A DNA stretch of 64,000 nucleotides from Bacteroidales bacterium (GTDB lineage Bacteria; Bacteroidota; Bacteroidia; Bacteroidales; F082), in the NCBI GenBank assembly GCA_016282015.1, contig JAEEJS010000064.1:49565-113564 (forward strand), in the 5' to 3' direction. The notes beneath the pieces were generated by a model. That model was not told where the DNA came from. It did not search any database and saw only the letters and a list, made by a program, of their open reading frames with translations. The position numbers were made by a program, and so were the translations under genes. This document shows positions 51,874 to 61,236 of this stretch, piece after piece (position 1 is the stretch's first letter; the number at the start of each line of letters is the position of its first letter).

Positions 51874-52430
51874 GTCGTTTTTCAAGAAGTATAAAATTGC
51901 CATTTAAGGTTTTCAGCATCGAGAAAAGAAAATCTTTGTTGTGGCTTCTTTTTACGGTTATTTGTGGGTTAATAGGAATAGGTGTTAATATCTGGTCGCA
52001 TCTTAGTAGCATGGATTTATATAATGCTATTGTTCATGAATTTAGCGTGAATAGTTTTTATACATATTCCATTGTGCTATTAACATGTACTATTGGCTCT
52101 ATTTTTATGAAGATTGATACTGATAAGATGATAACTTACACCGGAATAAAGGAATGGATATTAATTGCCCTTGGTGCTGTTGTCTTTATCGGGGCTTTTC
52201 TTTGCCAATCTCAAGATAGGCTGTCTGGTTCTAACTGGTATCAATTGTTTTATTTTCTTCTTGCTATATTCCTTTCTATATATGGTTATTGTGTCGTTAA
52301 TATGGACAGACATCCTGAACTTTTTGTTGAGATACAAGAACAACTATCCGCTCAAGAAGCAGAAGAAATAAAGGGTATGGTTGATAAAATGTCAAACCTT
52401 ACAGAAGACAAGAAAGGAAATAAAGTATGA
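51870..52430 (+). CDS. Four-TM membrane protein of the DGQHR-SIR2 operon
   Basis: A 186-aa protein with four hydrophobic segments at about 23-43, 64-82, 94-112 and 125-145. A basic N-terminus (MSRFSRSIKLPFK) and an acidic ~40-residue cytoplasmic tail (EIQEQLSAQEAEEIKGMVDK) flank them. No family recognised. It overlaps both neighbours by 4 nt (ATGA), the tightest coupling in the window. A membrane anchor or pore for the operon's other proteins is the obvious inference. Confidence 0.65.
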   Translation: MSRFSRSIKLPFKVFSIEKRKSLLWLLFTVICGLIGIGVNIWSHLSSMDLYNAIVHEFSVNSFYTYSIVLLTCTIGSIFMKIDTDKMITYTGIKEWILIALGAVVFIGAFLCQSQDRLSGSNWYQLFYFLLAIFLSIYGYCVVNMDRHPELFVEIQEQLSAQEAEEIKGMVDKMSNLTEDKKGNKV

Positions 52431-53503
52431 TTACGGTAAAATATATAAAAGTAGACCAACCTATTGGTCGTTTTTACTTGACAGCTCTGCCTGCTGCTAT
52501 TCTTGTTGGTATAACGACTGTTGACCCAAGAGATTTGGATAATGATACCGGAGTGCAACGTCCTGGAAAAAATAATCGAATAAGAGAGATTAGCGAATAT
52601 TGCAGTGATCCTGACGCAACATTTCCAACTGCAATTGTTGTTAGTGTTTATCAAGACAAACAACAATATTGCACATTAAATGAAGAGAAAAACACAATTA
52701 CGATAGACGAATCACAGATAATAGGCCAAATTATTGATGGACAACATAGATTGAAAGGGCTAGCCCAATCAAGCAATATCGATAATTTTGAGATTCCAGT
52801 AGTGTTCATGTTTGACATGACCCCAAAAGACAACGCTTATGTGTTCTCTATTATTAATAGTAAGCAAACCAAGGTTAATCCAAGTCATATAGCCGACCTG
52901 TTGTCATTAACTGATGAACGTAGTCCTCAAAAGACGGCTCATGAGGTAGCAAAAGCATTGAATTCCATGCCAGAATCGCCTTTCTATATGCGTCTTAGGA
53001 TGTTAGGTTATAATGCTCCCGGTCAGGATAGTGCAACACTATCACAAGGAACATTTACGGCACAGTTAGTAACCCTTATCAGTAAGAATCCCGACGATGA
53101 TGCTAGGAGAATTAAACGGCATGATAAATTAATTGGTGATAATACACTGCCTCTTCGCGACTATTTTATCGAAGAACAGGATGAAGTCATTCTGAAGTTA
53201 ATGCTCAACTGTTTTAATGCGGTACGCAAGGTGTTCCCTGATGAATATAATAAACCCAAAGAAAATATTCTATGGAAGACGACAGGTTTCAGTGCCATAA
53301 TCAAGAGTTTTCCAGAGTTATATCATGCTGGTGAACGAAGACATGATTTAACCGAGGCTTTCTTTACCGAGGCATTTGAAAAAGTCAAATCATTGTTAGG
53401 TGAAAAAGGTATTTCTTTATCTGGAGCAGCTTTCGCTGGTGGTGGAAAACAATTACAGCAACAATTGGCACAACTGATTGTTGAGGCAATGACAACGTAT
53501 TGA
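52427..53503 (+). CDS. DGQHR-domain protein (DndB-like)
   Basis: A 358-aa protein with the DGQHR motif in IIGQIIDGQHRLKGL (98-112), followed by PVVFMFDMTPKDNAYVFSII and NSKQTKVNPSHIADL, as in DGQHR/DndB proteins. The ParB/DndB-like fold is linked to DNA phosphorothioation loci and other defence systems, where some members regulate transcription. No Dnd genes (dndA, C-E) are seen nearby. The gene overlaps the TM gene by 4 nt and leads directly into the SIR2 gene. Confidence 0.83.
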   Translation: MITVKYIKVDQPIGRFYLTALPAAILVGITTVDPRDLDNDTGVQRPGKNNRIREISEYCSDPDATFPTAIVVSVYQDKQQYCTLNEEKNTITIDESQIIGQIIDGQHRLKGLAQSSNIDNFEIPVVFMFDMTPKDNAYVFSIINSKQTKVNPSHIADLLSLTDERSPQKTAHEVAKALNSMPESPFYMRLRMLGYNAPGQDSATLSQGTFTAQLVTLISKNPDDDARRIKRHDKLIGDNTLPLRDYFIEEQDEVILKLMLNCFNAVRKVFPDEYNKPKENILWKTTGFSAIIKSFPELYHAGERRHDLTEAFFTEAFEKVKSLLGEKGISLSGAAFAGGGKQLQQQLAQLIVEAMTTY

Positions 53504-53520
53504 ATTCACATTTGTTTATA

Positions 53521-56500
53521 ATGGACGGGGCCAAAATTCTTGATGAAATAAAAAGTTATATCGAGGAAGGCGAGATGTCTTTCCTGATAGGTGCTGGATT
53601 TAGTCGAAATGTAAGCAAGCAGGCTTATCCATTGTGGGATGGTTTACTTAGGGATGCTATACTGGAAACGTTTGGAAATGGCGACAAAACCAAACAAAAA
53701 GATAAGGTTGTTACAGAAGCCATAAAAAACTACGGCTATCTTGGCATCGCATCAATGATTGTGAAGAAAGCGGGATATCATGAGACCATCGATACATACA
53801 TCGAGAGCAAGACTCCATACTTGAAGACCATTGACGATAAACCTGTGCTTCTGTTTGATGGCAAGCCTATGCCATATTCTGCTAGCTCAGATTGCCACCT
53901 GTTGTTAAAGAATCTGGATGTTCAGAACATTTACACGTTCAATTATGACAACGCTTTGGAGTTCTTCATGGGCGAGGAAGCAAAGCGAACTCTTGCTGGA
54001 AAGATAAAGGAATCGGAACGAAAGATAGAAGAACTGCAGAAAAACATAGAGGAATTAGAAAAACAAGAAGCAGCATCTAAAGAAAAGCTGGATTCTTTAT
54101 TAAAACCTGAGAACAGTTTAAACACCGATGGTGCTGTGGAAAATGTCGATGAACAAGTTCCAGACATCAAGAAACTGCAACAAGATATTGACGATATCAA
54201 GCAGAAAAAGTATAAATGCAAAACTGAATTAAGTGAATTAATAGTCAATGTAACTAAAGACAAAGAGAGTCTAAAGACGTACTACAACGTGGTGAAAGAC
54301 TCTTACGAAATCTCCCTGTCGGCAAAACAAAAAAGCATCTACAAAATACACGGTAGCTTAAGGGAAAGCAATAAAGCCGACTATGGTTTTGACGGAGACT
54401 CTCATGCACAGTATATCATCACACAAGAGGATTACGACACTTATAATGAAAAGCATGGCGCCTTTGTAAGTATGATGCGAATAGACCTGCTCAGAAACAG
54501 GTTCTGCATTATGGGCGTGTCGGGCGGTGACGCCAACTTTTTGGCGTGGATTAATTGGGTGAAGGATGTGCTTGACAAAACGAAGGCCCGCTCAAAAGAT
54601 AATAAGGATCATAAATCTTTCTTCATATATTCGGGGACTGCTGATATGCCAGCTGATTTTGCTTTGATGCTGAGAAATCATTTTATTGAGCCGGTGATAC
54701 TGAAAGACATATTTCCATCAACAAAGAACGATGAGCAACGCATCAAATTGTTTCTTGAGTATGTGCAGCCACTCAGCAATAAAGACGCTTCCACATTTTC
54801 TACATTATGGAAAGGTGTGGAAATTCCCAGCTTTAATTCAAATTCCGCTAAGGTTTTACCGGATAAAGATGCGGAAGAATTGTTCCGTTTGTCAAATATC
54901 AACAAGTTTAATAGTCCGCATTCAACTGCGCATTATAAAGCAACCGACGTGCAGTTTATGGCTCGCCATTATTTCAGAGATGGTGCGCCAAAATCGGACA
55001 AGATGTTGTTTGCAGCCGCAGTACAAACCTCTCTTATGCCAATTGACGTGACTTGCAGTAATGACGATTTTGAGATGTTAGAGAAAGAAACCGACGAAAG
55101 CATAGTGAAGGTTCTTAACGACGCCATCCGTCGTGCGATCTTGCTTCAACAGGTATCCGGTAAGGATTATGTAAAGGTGGTAAAGGAGGATGCGTACACA
55201 AAGATTCTGTATAACCTATATAATTATCAGTTCCCCTCTCAACAAGAGGTTGAGGCGTTAAATAAGCACGCTGGGATAGATTTTGTTCGTCGGTGCTCGT
55301 TGTTGAAACTATTGGGTTTTGATTTCTCAACCGATGACAAATGTGAGGCTTCGGATTTCAATTCACCGCAAGAACTTGTGCTTGCAGCTGATTGGTTGAA
55401 GTATATCGGTTATAAAAATCCAACGCTTTTTCAAAAAGCGGATGACTATAAAAAGCAATGGAATTTGTTGTCATTCTATGACTATTACCAGGCTTACTTG
55501 TCGGCAATGCGCCGGAAAGAGGAAATCAATACCTATGGTAATGTCAACGAAACTTATAATTTGGACAAGTACACATGGGATGTGCTCAATGGGGCTGTGC
55601 TGATAAACAGTTTTATAGAGTTGGGTGTTTGCTTCGCCGGACAATCAATTATGGAAGATGGCGAATGGCTTGAAATAGTTAGGGCACTGAAACAAAGATA
55701 TCCCAAGCCAATGGCTTTCTATACCATTGTACGCCACAGTAAGGAAAAAATCTTAAAGCTGGTTGCGCAAGAACTGATGTATGATGAAGTTTCACGAAAG
55801 GTCTTGCCCGACATACTAAAGAGCATTGTGTCTTCATTGTTGTCTGAAACGACCCCCCTCTTTACCAAAATCAAAATGGCGCAGTTTGCTTCAGAGATAT
55901 TGCCTGCGGTCAGTCCGAGACATTGGTCACGGCAATTTGTGGCCAATGCCGAAAAGTTCCTTGATATTGCGGATGCTCATCGTGGATACTTCGATTTGGA
56001 AAAGGCTATGTATGGCTTTGTTGCCAAGGCACTTGAGTACATTTCATCGAAAGAACTGAGGTTGAGTTTGTTGAAACGCATTTTCGAGAAGATGAAATGG
56101 GAAGATGAGTTTGGCATGCATTTTAATACACTCGCCATCTCTGCCCGTGAACGTTTAAAATCAGCCGACTTTGTTCCGCTTTTTGATAAGTTTGTTGCTT
56201 TTGCGGAAAAGATAAAACTGCACAAAAACCAGCAAGCCTGCTTTGTGGTGATGAATTTGTTGATATTGCTTAATAAGAAGCAGAAGCCTCAAATACTGAA
56301 GTTGATAGAATACAAGGCTGTGAGTGATTCATACTTAATTGGGGGATATGTTTCTCATATTAAAGATTATCCCAAGTTGGTGAGTTCATTTTTGGAGTAT
56401 TTCTTTAAGGGAGAAGATTTGTGGAATACTGGAATCACTAAAACTGGAATCCACATGGGAACTGTTGATGTAAATGTAAGTCAGTTTGACAAGTTGTTGC

Positions 56501-57165
56501 ATTTCAACGACGAGCAGGTGGCTTATGCATACAACGATATGAAGATGACGCTGGAAAAAATAAACAGTTCAATGGATCGAAGGAAACATACAAAGCAGGA
56601 AAAGGGCTGGATGTCATTGGAAAACAATTTCCAGGAACACGTAGCTGATATGCTTTTGTTTGTGCACCAACGGCAAAAGCAACTTGAAAAATATGACAAT
56701 TTCAAAGAGACATATAACCTGCTTAATTGTACCTACGAACGTTGCTTCTATGGAAGAAATATATTCCAGCTTATCGCAGACGATGAAATATACAAAGCTG
56801 TCAGAAGAATAATGACTGAGGTGGAATGGTACGATATTGGTGATTTCAGGCTGGAATATGAGCAGTTGCTTGGCAGGCTCATAGCTAAAGACACAAAAGA
56901 ACTCAAAATACTATTCAGACATATCAGTTGGGCAATAAGGCATTACAACGCTTTTTTTAACACACCCAATTTTAAGAAACTACTGGAGGCTGTGTTGCAA
57001 GTGTATCGACCCTATTTTGATACTGTTGGTGAGCAAGAGCAATGGAATCTGATGGGATGCCAAAAAGAAGTGGCCGAGAAAGCTTTGGTTTCTATCGCCA
57101 GTACATTGAAAGGCTGGGGCAATAAAGATGAGTTCTGGAATAATTATAAAAGAGTATTTAATTGA
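53521..57165 (+). CDS. Large SIR2-domain protein with a coiled-coil insert
   Basis: A 1214-aa protein. The N-terminal SIR2 NAD-binding fold has FLIGAGFSRN (21-30), IYTFNYDNALEFF (137-149), a KIHGSL histidine motif (275-280, His277) and FCIMGVSGGDANFLAW (328-343). A charged ~100-residue coiled coil (about 151-250, ERKIEELQKNIEELEKQE) interrupts the SIR2 domain between the NYDN and HGSL motifs. The remaining ~850 residues are helical repeats without a recognised family. In Thoeris, DSR and SIR2-APAZ systems, SIR2 domains deplete NAD+ on infection. I use ATG 53521; TTG 53500 overlaps the previous stop. Confidence 0.85.
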   Translation: MDGAKILDEIKSYIEEGEMSFLIGAGFSRNVSKQAYPLWDGLLRDAILETFGNGDKTKQKDKVVTEAIKNYGYLGIASMIVKKAGYHETIDTYIESKTPYLKTIDDKPVLLFDGKPMPYSASSDCHLLLKNLDVQNIYTFNYDNALEFFMGEEAKRTLAGKIKESERKIEELQKNIEELEKQEAASKEKLDSLLKPENSLNTDGAVENVDEQVPDIKKLQQDIDDIKQKKYKCKTELSELIVNVTKDKESLKTYYNVVKDSYEISLSAKQKSIYKIHGSLRESNKADYGFDGDSHAQYIITQEDYDTYNEKHGAFVSMMRIDLLRNRFCIMGVSGGDANFLAWINWVKDVLDKTKARSKDNKDHKSFFIYSGTADMPADFALMLRNHFIEPVILKDIFPSTKNDEQRIKLFLEYVQPLSNKDASTFSTLWKGVEIPSFNSNSAKVLPDKDAEELFRLSNINKFNSPHSTAHYKATDVQFMARHYFRDGAPKSDKMLFAAAVQTSLMPIDVTCSNDDFEMLEKETDESIVKVLNDAIRRAILLQQVSGKDYVKVVKEDAYTKILYNLYNYQFPSQQEVEALNKHAGIDFVRRCSLLKLLGFDFSTDDKCEASDFNSPQELVLAADWLKYIGYKNPTLFQKADDYKKQWNLLSFYDYYQAYLSAMRRKEEINTYGNVNETYNLDKYTWDVLNGAVLINSFIELGVCFAGQSIMEDGEWLEIVRALKQRYPKPMAFYTIVRHSKEKILKLVAQELMYDEVSRKVLPDILKSIVSSLLSETTPLFTKIKMAQFASEILPAVSPRHWSRQFVANAEKFLDIADAHRGYFDLEKAMYGFVAKALEYISSKELRLSLLKRIFEKMKWEDEFGMHFNTLAISARERLKSADFVPLFDKFVAFAEKIKLHKNQQACFVVMNLLILLNKKQKPQILKLIEYKAVSDSYLIGGYVSHIKDYPKLVSSFLEYFFKGEDLWNTGITKTGIHMGTVDVNVSQFDKLLHFNDEQVAYAYNDMKMTLEKINSSMDRRKHTKQEKGWMSLENNFQEHVADMLLFVHQRQKQLEKYDNFKETYNLLNCTYERCFYGRNIFQLIADDEIYKAVRRIMTEVEWYDIGDFRLEYEQLLGRLIAKDTKELKILFRHISWAIRHYNAFFNTPNFKKLLEAVLQVYRPYFDTVGEQEQWNLMGCQKEVAEKALVSIASTLKGWGNKDEFWNNYKRVFN

Positions 57166-57175
57166 ATGAAATAAT

Positions 57176-58237
57176 ATGGACCTCCAACTTCAACCCTTTG
57201 CAACAATCAACCAGGCTGACCCGTTTTTCGACAGCCTGAAGGCGGCCTATCCCGAGTTTTCAGAGTGGTATAATCGCAAGGCGGCTCAGGGCGCCGAGGC
57301 CTACGTGTTTCACGACGCCAACGGGCGCGTGGCCGACTTCCTCTATATGAAGATAGAGACCGAGGCAGTAACCGATGTGGTGCCGGTGCTGCCAGCCAAG
57401 CGCAGGTTGAAGGTGGGCACATTCAAACTGCTCTCGCGCGGCACACGCCGTGGCGAACGATTCATGAAGAAAATCATGGACAAGGCCATGGCTGAAAACG
57501 TCGACGAGGTGTACGTCACCATTTTCCACACCCCTGAGTTGAATTATCTTATCCACCTCTTTGGTCGCTTCGGATTCAACCATCTGGCCGACAAGCCTCA
57601 TGAGGGGCGTGAAGCGGAATGGGTGATGGTGAAAGATATGCATGCCGTGGAGAACAACATTATGGAGGACTATCCGCGGATGCGCACTGCGGGGCGGCAC
57701 AAGTGGCTGCTGGCCATCAAGCCTGAATACCACACCCACCTTTTCCCCGACTCGATATTGAACAATGAGAGCTACGATATGGTGCAGGACGTTACACCCA
57801 CCAACGGCATCTATAAGATTTATATCAGCTGGAATGCCGAATGCGCCCAGCTGATGCCGGGCGACCTTATCGTGGCCTATCGAACAAGCGATGGAATGGG
57901 TGCGGCTTGGTACAGAAGCGTGGTCACCACGGTGTGCACGGTGTATGAGGTGAAGAAATGGTGGAATTTCAAGGATGTGGAGGATTATTTCGACTTCACC
58001 AAATACAGCGTGTTTAAGGAAGAAGACCGGCGCAAATGGTTCCGCGACCGGCGCAACCTGGTGGTGATCAAAATGCTGTACAACGTGGCTTTTAGCAAGC
58101 GTGTGATCCGCAAAGCGCTGATCGAGCAGGTGGGGCTTGACGGTGAGGCACGATGGAGCTTTATGCAGCTCACCGACCGACAATTTAAGGATATCATAGA
58201 ATTAGGCAAGGCAGATGAACGCTATTTTATCGATTAG
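57176..58237 (+). CDS. GNAT + ASCH/EVE-like protein
   Basis: A 353-aa protein. Residues about 1-165 are a GNAT acetyltransferase (PAKRRLKVGTFKLLSRGTRR, GERFMKKIMDKAMAENVDEV). The rest (about 185-350) resembles a PUA-superfamily ASCH/EVE-type nucleic-acid-binding region (PTNGIYKIYISWNAECAQLM, GDLIVAYRTSD). It is G+C-richer than the upstream genes, implying a separate origin. It overlaps the ASCH-domain gene by 23 nt, a pairing seen in Bacteroidales islands. tRNA or toxin-related acetylation is possible but inferred. Confidence 0.7.
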   Translation: MDLQLQPFATINQADPFFDSLKAAYPEFSEWYNRKAAQGAEAYVFHDANGRVADFLYMKIETEAVTDVVPVLPAKRRLKVGTFKLLSRGTRRGERFMKKIMDKAMAENVDEVYVTIFHTPELNYLIHLFGRFGFNHLADKPHEGREAEWVMVKDMHAVENNIMEDYPRMRTAGRHKWLLAIKPEYHTHLFPDSILNNESYDMVQDVTPTNGIYKIYISWNAECAQLMPGDLIVAYRTSDGMGAAWYRSVVTTVCTVYEVKKWWNFKDVEDYFDFTKYSVFKEEDRRKWFRDRRNLVVIKMLYNVAFSKRVIRKALIEQVGLDGEARWSFMQLTDRQFKDIIELGKADERYFID

Positions 58238-58574
58238 ACCACAGTTTGTGGAAGAAATATTCAGTGGCAGCAAGAAGTTTGAATACAGAAAAAACATCTT
58301 CAAACGTCCTGTTGAGAAAGTATATATTTACGCCTCGGCACCGGTGAGCAGGATAGTGGGTGAATTTGAAGTGGCCGAAATATTGGAGTCAACCCCCAAA
58401 CAAATCTGGCAGCGGACCAAGCGTTGGTCGGGCATCAAGAAAGAGTGGTTTGATGCCTATTACCAAGGCCGCGCCACGGCCTACGCTATCGAAATCAAGA
58501 ACCTGAAGGGGTACGCTCGCCCGCGAAAGCTCAGCGTCGCCGCACCGCAAAGTTTCCGTTACGTTGATGATTAG
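58215..58574 (+). CDS. ASCH-domain protein
   Basis: A 119-aa PUA-like ASCH protein: LSIRPQFVEEIFSGSKKFEYRK (5-26) with the substrate-binding Lys/Glu, and VYIYASAPVSRIVGEFEVAE. ASCH domains bind modified nucleosides or RNA; some (YqfB-like) are amidohydrolases. Here it is the partner of the GNAT-ASCH gene, in overlapping frames. Role unknown. Confidence 0.75.
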   Translation: MNAILSIRPQFVEEIFSGSKKFEYRKNIFKRPVEKVYIYASAPVSRIVGEFEVAEILESTPKQIWQRTKRWSGIKKEWFDAYYQGRATAYAIEIKNLKGYARPRKLSVAAPQSFRYVDD

Positions 58575-58683
58575 GGCACACGAAAATAATATGTCACACA
58601 GAAATCACAGAAAACACTGAAATTGCTTCGCCTGACGGCGAAGTTATAAAGTCACACAGATAGCATAGATGACACAAATGAAC

Positions 58684-58719
58684 AGGCCAGGTTCCCGCAG
58701 AGGGAGTCTGGCCTTTTTT
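58684..58719 (+). terminator. Strong terminator after the ASCH gene
   Basis: AGGCCAG (58684-58690) pairs with CTGGCCT (58708-58714), with an inner CCC..GGG pair, followed by six T. A second perfect hairpin CTTCGCC-TGAC-GGCGAAG lies just upstream at 58626-58643, between two short GTCACACAGA direct repeats (58600 and 58651). Confidence 0.8.
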
Positions 58720-58723
58720 GTGT

Positions 58724-60028
58724 TTATTCGCCAGGGGCTTCGTTGATCAAAAACGGTATGGCACCGTATAGGCCGTTGATATAATTCTTCTCGTAGTTTG
58801 AATCGTTGCGCGGCGCGTGCTTGAGTGTTTCTTTGGCTTGCACGGCTTTCATCATCGGATAGATGGTTGAGCATTCCATATTGTCCTTTTCGGTGAACCA
58901 AATCTGGTCGCGACGGAAAAGTTTGTTTGATAATAGATGTGTGTCGTGGGTGGAGAACACCAACTGGGCTCCGTTAGGGTTCTCTTCCGTGTTGTTGAAC
59001 ATCTCGATGATTTTCCATGTCAGGAATGGATGCATTTGAGAGTCGAGTTCGTCAACAAACAGCGTTACGCCTCTTTCCAATGAGTCCAAAATAGGACCTG
59101 ACAGATTGAATACCTTATTGGTTCCAGCCGATTCTTGTCCATCGAGGTCAAGTTTTATAGTTTTTACGGCACGGTCATTTTCGTCATAAACATTATGCAA
59201 CGATGAAATTTGGATAAAGGGATCTTTCTTCAGTTGGGCTATAATCTCTTGTGGCATACCTTGTGGGAAACCGATTTTCTCGAAATCGATTTTCGCGGGA
59301 ACAAAGCTGTCGAACCCCAATTTCATCTTCCCCAGGAAACGCTGAACCAAGCTTTTTACGGATGCGTCGGCATAAACTCTGCGGCGTGTATACTGTGAAT
59401 AGGTATCATCAATGCCCGAGATAAAGCCTATTTTGTTGTCAAACCAGCTGATAATGCTGTTTGAAATGTCGCCACCCAGCTGCCCGGCCAGTGAAATCAA
59501 AAGACGGTTGGCATTGAGTTTGGTGTCGGTGCCAATGTTTTTGGCTTGAACATCAAAGCCTTGTTCAATGACAGGTTGACGGTCCAGCTCTCTGGTGAAA
59601 AGTGGTTTCTCTGTTTTTCCACTTGATTTCAAAAAGAGCCATTCTTTGACGATCGCCTTATTGTCGTATTCAAATCCGTATCGATAGGTCTTGCGGTTGT
59701 TGTGAAAAACCGCTTCAAATTTGGTAGGAAGGTTTTCGCGTGTTGAAAGGAGGAATGGATCGTATGGCAACGTGTCGCCTTCGTTGAGTTTCACTGACTG
59801 AACTACCATCAATCGCATGGCACCAACAGCCAAAATGAAATTGCTCTTGCCGCTTGAGTTGGCGCCGTAGAAAGCTATTGAATTTAATACACTTGTGCTT
59901 TTATTAATGGCGGTGATGTTGCTGCCGGGTTTGTCCTTAATGCCTTTCGAGGCGGTAAGGTTTAAAGTCATTTCCTTGCCGAATGACCTGAAATTTGAAA
60001 TAGAGAACTGTTGTAGCATATCATTCAA
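58724..60028 (-). CDS. AAA_15/RloA-AbiL-like ATPase
   Basis: A 434-aa ATPase. It opens LQQFSISNFRSFGKEMTLNL, has Walker A GANSSGKS at 55-62, Walker B TLFVDELDSQMHP near 325-337, and VFSTHDTHLLS. This is the RloA/AbiL layout of ABC-like ATPases linked to phage defence. The usual RloB-type partner is not adjacent, so it may act alone or have lost it. It is the only large minus-strand gene in the defence island and is divergent from the protease at 60313. A Met at 60019 is an alternative start. Confidence 0.8.
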   Translation of the reverse strand: MNDMLQQFSISNFRSFGKEMTLNLTASKGIKDKPGSNITAINKSTSVLNSIAFYGANSSGKSNFILAVGAMRLMVVQSVKLNEGDTLPYDPFLLSTRENLPTKFEAVFHNNRKTYRYGFEYDNKAIVKEWLFLKSSGKTEKPLFTRELDRQPVIEQGFDVQAKNIGTDTKLNANRLLISLAGQLGGDISNSIISWFDNKIGFISGIDDTYSQYTRRRVYADASVKSLVQRFLGKMKLGFDSFVPAKIDFEKIGFPQGMPQEIIAQLKKDPFIQISSLHNVYDENDRAVKTIKLDLDGQESAGTNKVFNLSGPILDSLERGVTLFVDELDSQMHPFLTWKIIEMFNNTEENPNGAQLVFSTHDTHLLSNKLFRRDQIWFTEKDNMECSTIYPMMKAVQAKETLKHAPRNDSNYEKNYINGLYGAIPFLINEAPGE

Positions 60029-60120
60029 ATTTTCTATTTTGAGGTGTTAACTCAAAAACGAACGGCAAAAATACAAAAATTATTGTACGCTTGCACAAAA
60101 AAATTAAAAACACCTCATTT

Positions 60121-60211
60121 CTGACATTTTGTCAGTTTTGGTTGTTTGTTTTATGACATGTCGATGCTTGTAATTGTAGGTATACCTCAAAAATAATGTC
60201 AAATTTGTCAT
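60121..60211. promoter_or_regulatory. Cluster of TGACA/TGTCA palindromes in a divergent control region
   Basis: Three palindromes with the same half-site lie between the ATPase (minus) and protease (plus) genes: CTGACATTTTGTCAG at 60121-60135 (perfect except centre), GACATGTC at 60155-60162 and ATGTCAAATTTGTCAT at 60196-60211 (one mismatch). They look like operators for a dimeric regulator. The rest of the 284-bp gap is A+T-rich. Confidence 0.55.
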
Positions 60212-60312
60212 ATTAGTTATAATTAACATTAAAAATGAGCAAACACCTCAAAAGTGGCACAATTATTGTTGGGTGTATGTTTGTTTATAAATTTAAAAAA
60301 GGAGGAACAAAT

Positions 60313-61203
60313 ATGTATGTAAATGCTATTGAGAAAGTGACGGAATACACGAGGCCGTTTTTGAGTATCAGCCGTGCTTACGGTGCGGATGTGGTTGAAC
60401 CTAGTTGTGCAACAATAATTATTGTGAATAGTGAAGGGTGGGTGCTTACATGCAAGCATGTTGCACAACAGATTAAAGCAGCACAAGATATCAACAATAA
60501 ATATGCTCAATTCAAAAATGAGGTTAAGGCTCTATCTACTGGAGACAAGCACTACAAATCCAAACTCAGGGCATTGGAAAAAAAGTATGGCTATGTAAAG
60601 GGGAAAGTGGTTGTTCAGCTTAAAAACCAAATTAGCGTTGTTGACACATGTACTGGTGCGGAGTACTTTTTCCATCCAGAATATGATGTGGCACTTATAA
60701 GAATTGATGGATTTAGTAAGGTGTTATGCAATCAGTTTCCTGTTTTCGCAAAAGACTCATCTGTCTTGAAGCAGGGAAAATCGCTTTGCCGTTTGGGTTA
60801 TCCTTATCCTGAATTTTCTAACTTCAAGTATGATGCAGCTAAAGATGATATTGAATGGACTAACGCAGGACGTGCTACTACGCCGCTCTTTCCAATCGAT
60901 GGCATATTGACAAGACATGTAATAGGCAACGGAGGAAGATTATTTGCAGTTGAGATGTCAACGCCCGGTTTGAGAGGTCAAAGCGGTGGTCCGCTCTTCG
61001 ACACAAATGGTGTGGTTTATGGTATGCAATCGAGTACACTTACATTGCCTCTTGGTTTTGACCAAGAAAACAGGGAAATAAAGGTAAATGGAGTCTCGAA
61101 AAAGGTTAATGACTACTCGTTTATTCATCTTGGACGTTGTATTCACATTGATATCATCAAGGAATTTATGGATGCACATGGTGTGAAATATCAAGTGGGT
61201 TAA
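60313..61203 (+). CDS. Trypsin-like serine protease
   Basis: A 296-aa S1-type protease domain protein. The catalytic triad is visible as TCKHVA (His49), YDVALIRID (Asp125) and LRGQSGGPLFDTNG (Ser224). I chose ATG 60313 because it is preceded by an unusually strong Shine-Dalgarno AAAGGAGG (60298-60305), rare in this region; the ATG at 60235 would add 26 residues. No signal peptide is visible, suggesting an intracellular protease of the type often found in defence islands. A helical insert (about 52-95) between His and Asp is notable. Confidence 0.8.
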   Translation: MYVNAIEKVTEYTRPFLSISRAYGADVVEPSCATIIIVNSEGWVLTCKHVAQQIKAAQDINNKYAQFKNEVKALSTGDKHYKSKLRALEKKYGYVKGKVVVQLKNQISVVDTCTGAEYFFHPEYDVALIRIDGFSKVLCNQFPVFAKDSSVLKQGKSLCRLGYPYPEFSNFKYDAAKDDIEWTNAGRATTPLFPIDGILTRHVIGNGGRLFAVEMSTPGLRGQSGGPLFDTNGVVYGMQSSTLTLPLGFDQENREIKVNGVSKKVNDYSFIHLGRCIHIDIIKEFMDAHGVKYQVG

Positions 61204-61236
61204 TCAGTTCAGATAACACAACACAAAAAAATAAAT

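Noticed and set aside
52427..53503. DNA phosphorothioation (Dnd) locus
   Set aside because: The DGQHR protein is DndB-like, but dndA/C/D/E and Dpt-type restriction genes are absent nearby.
57260..58183. 307-aa minus-strand open frame
   Set aside because: It is the antisense of the GNAT-ASCH gene, whose higher G+C produces long shadow frames; composition and motifs support only the plus strand.
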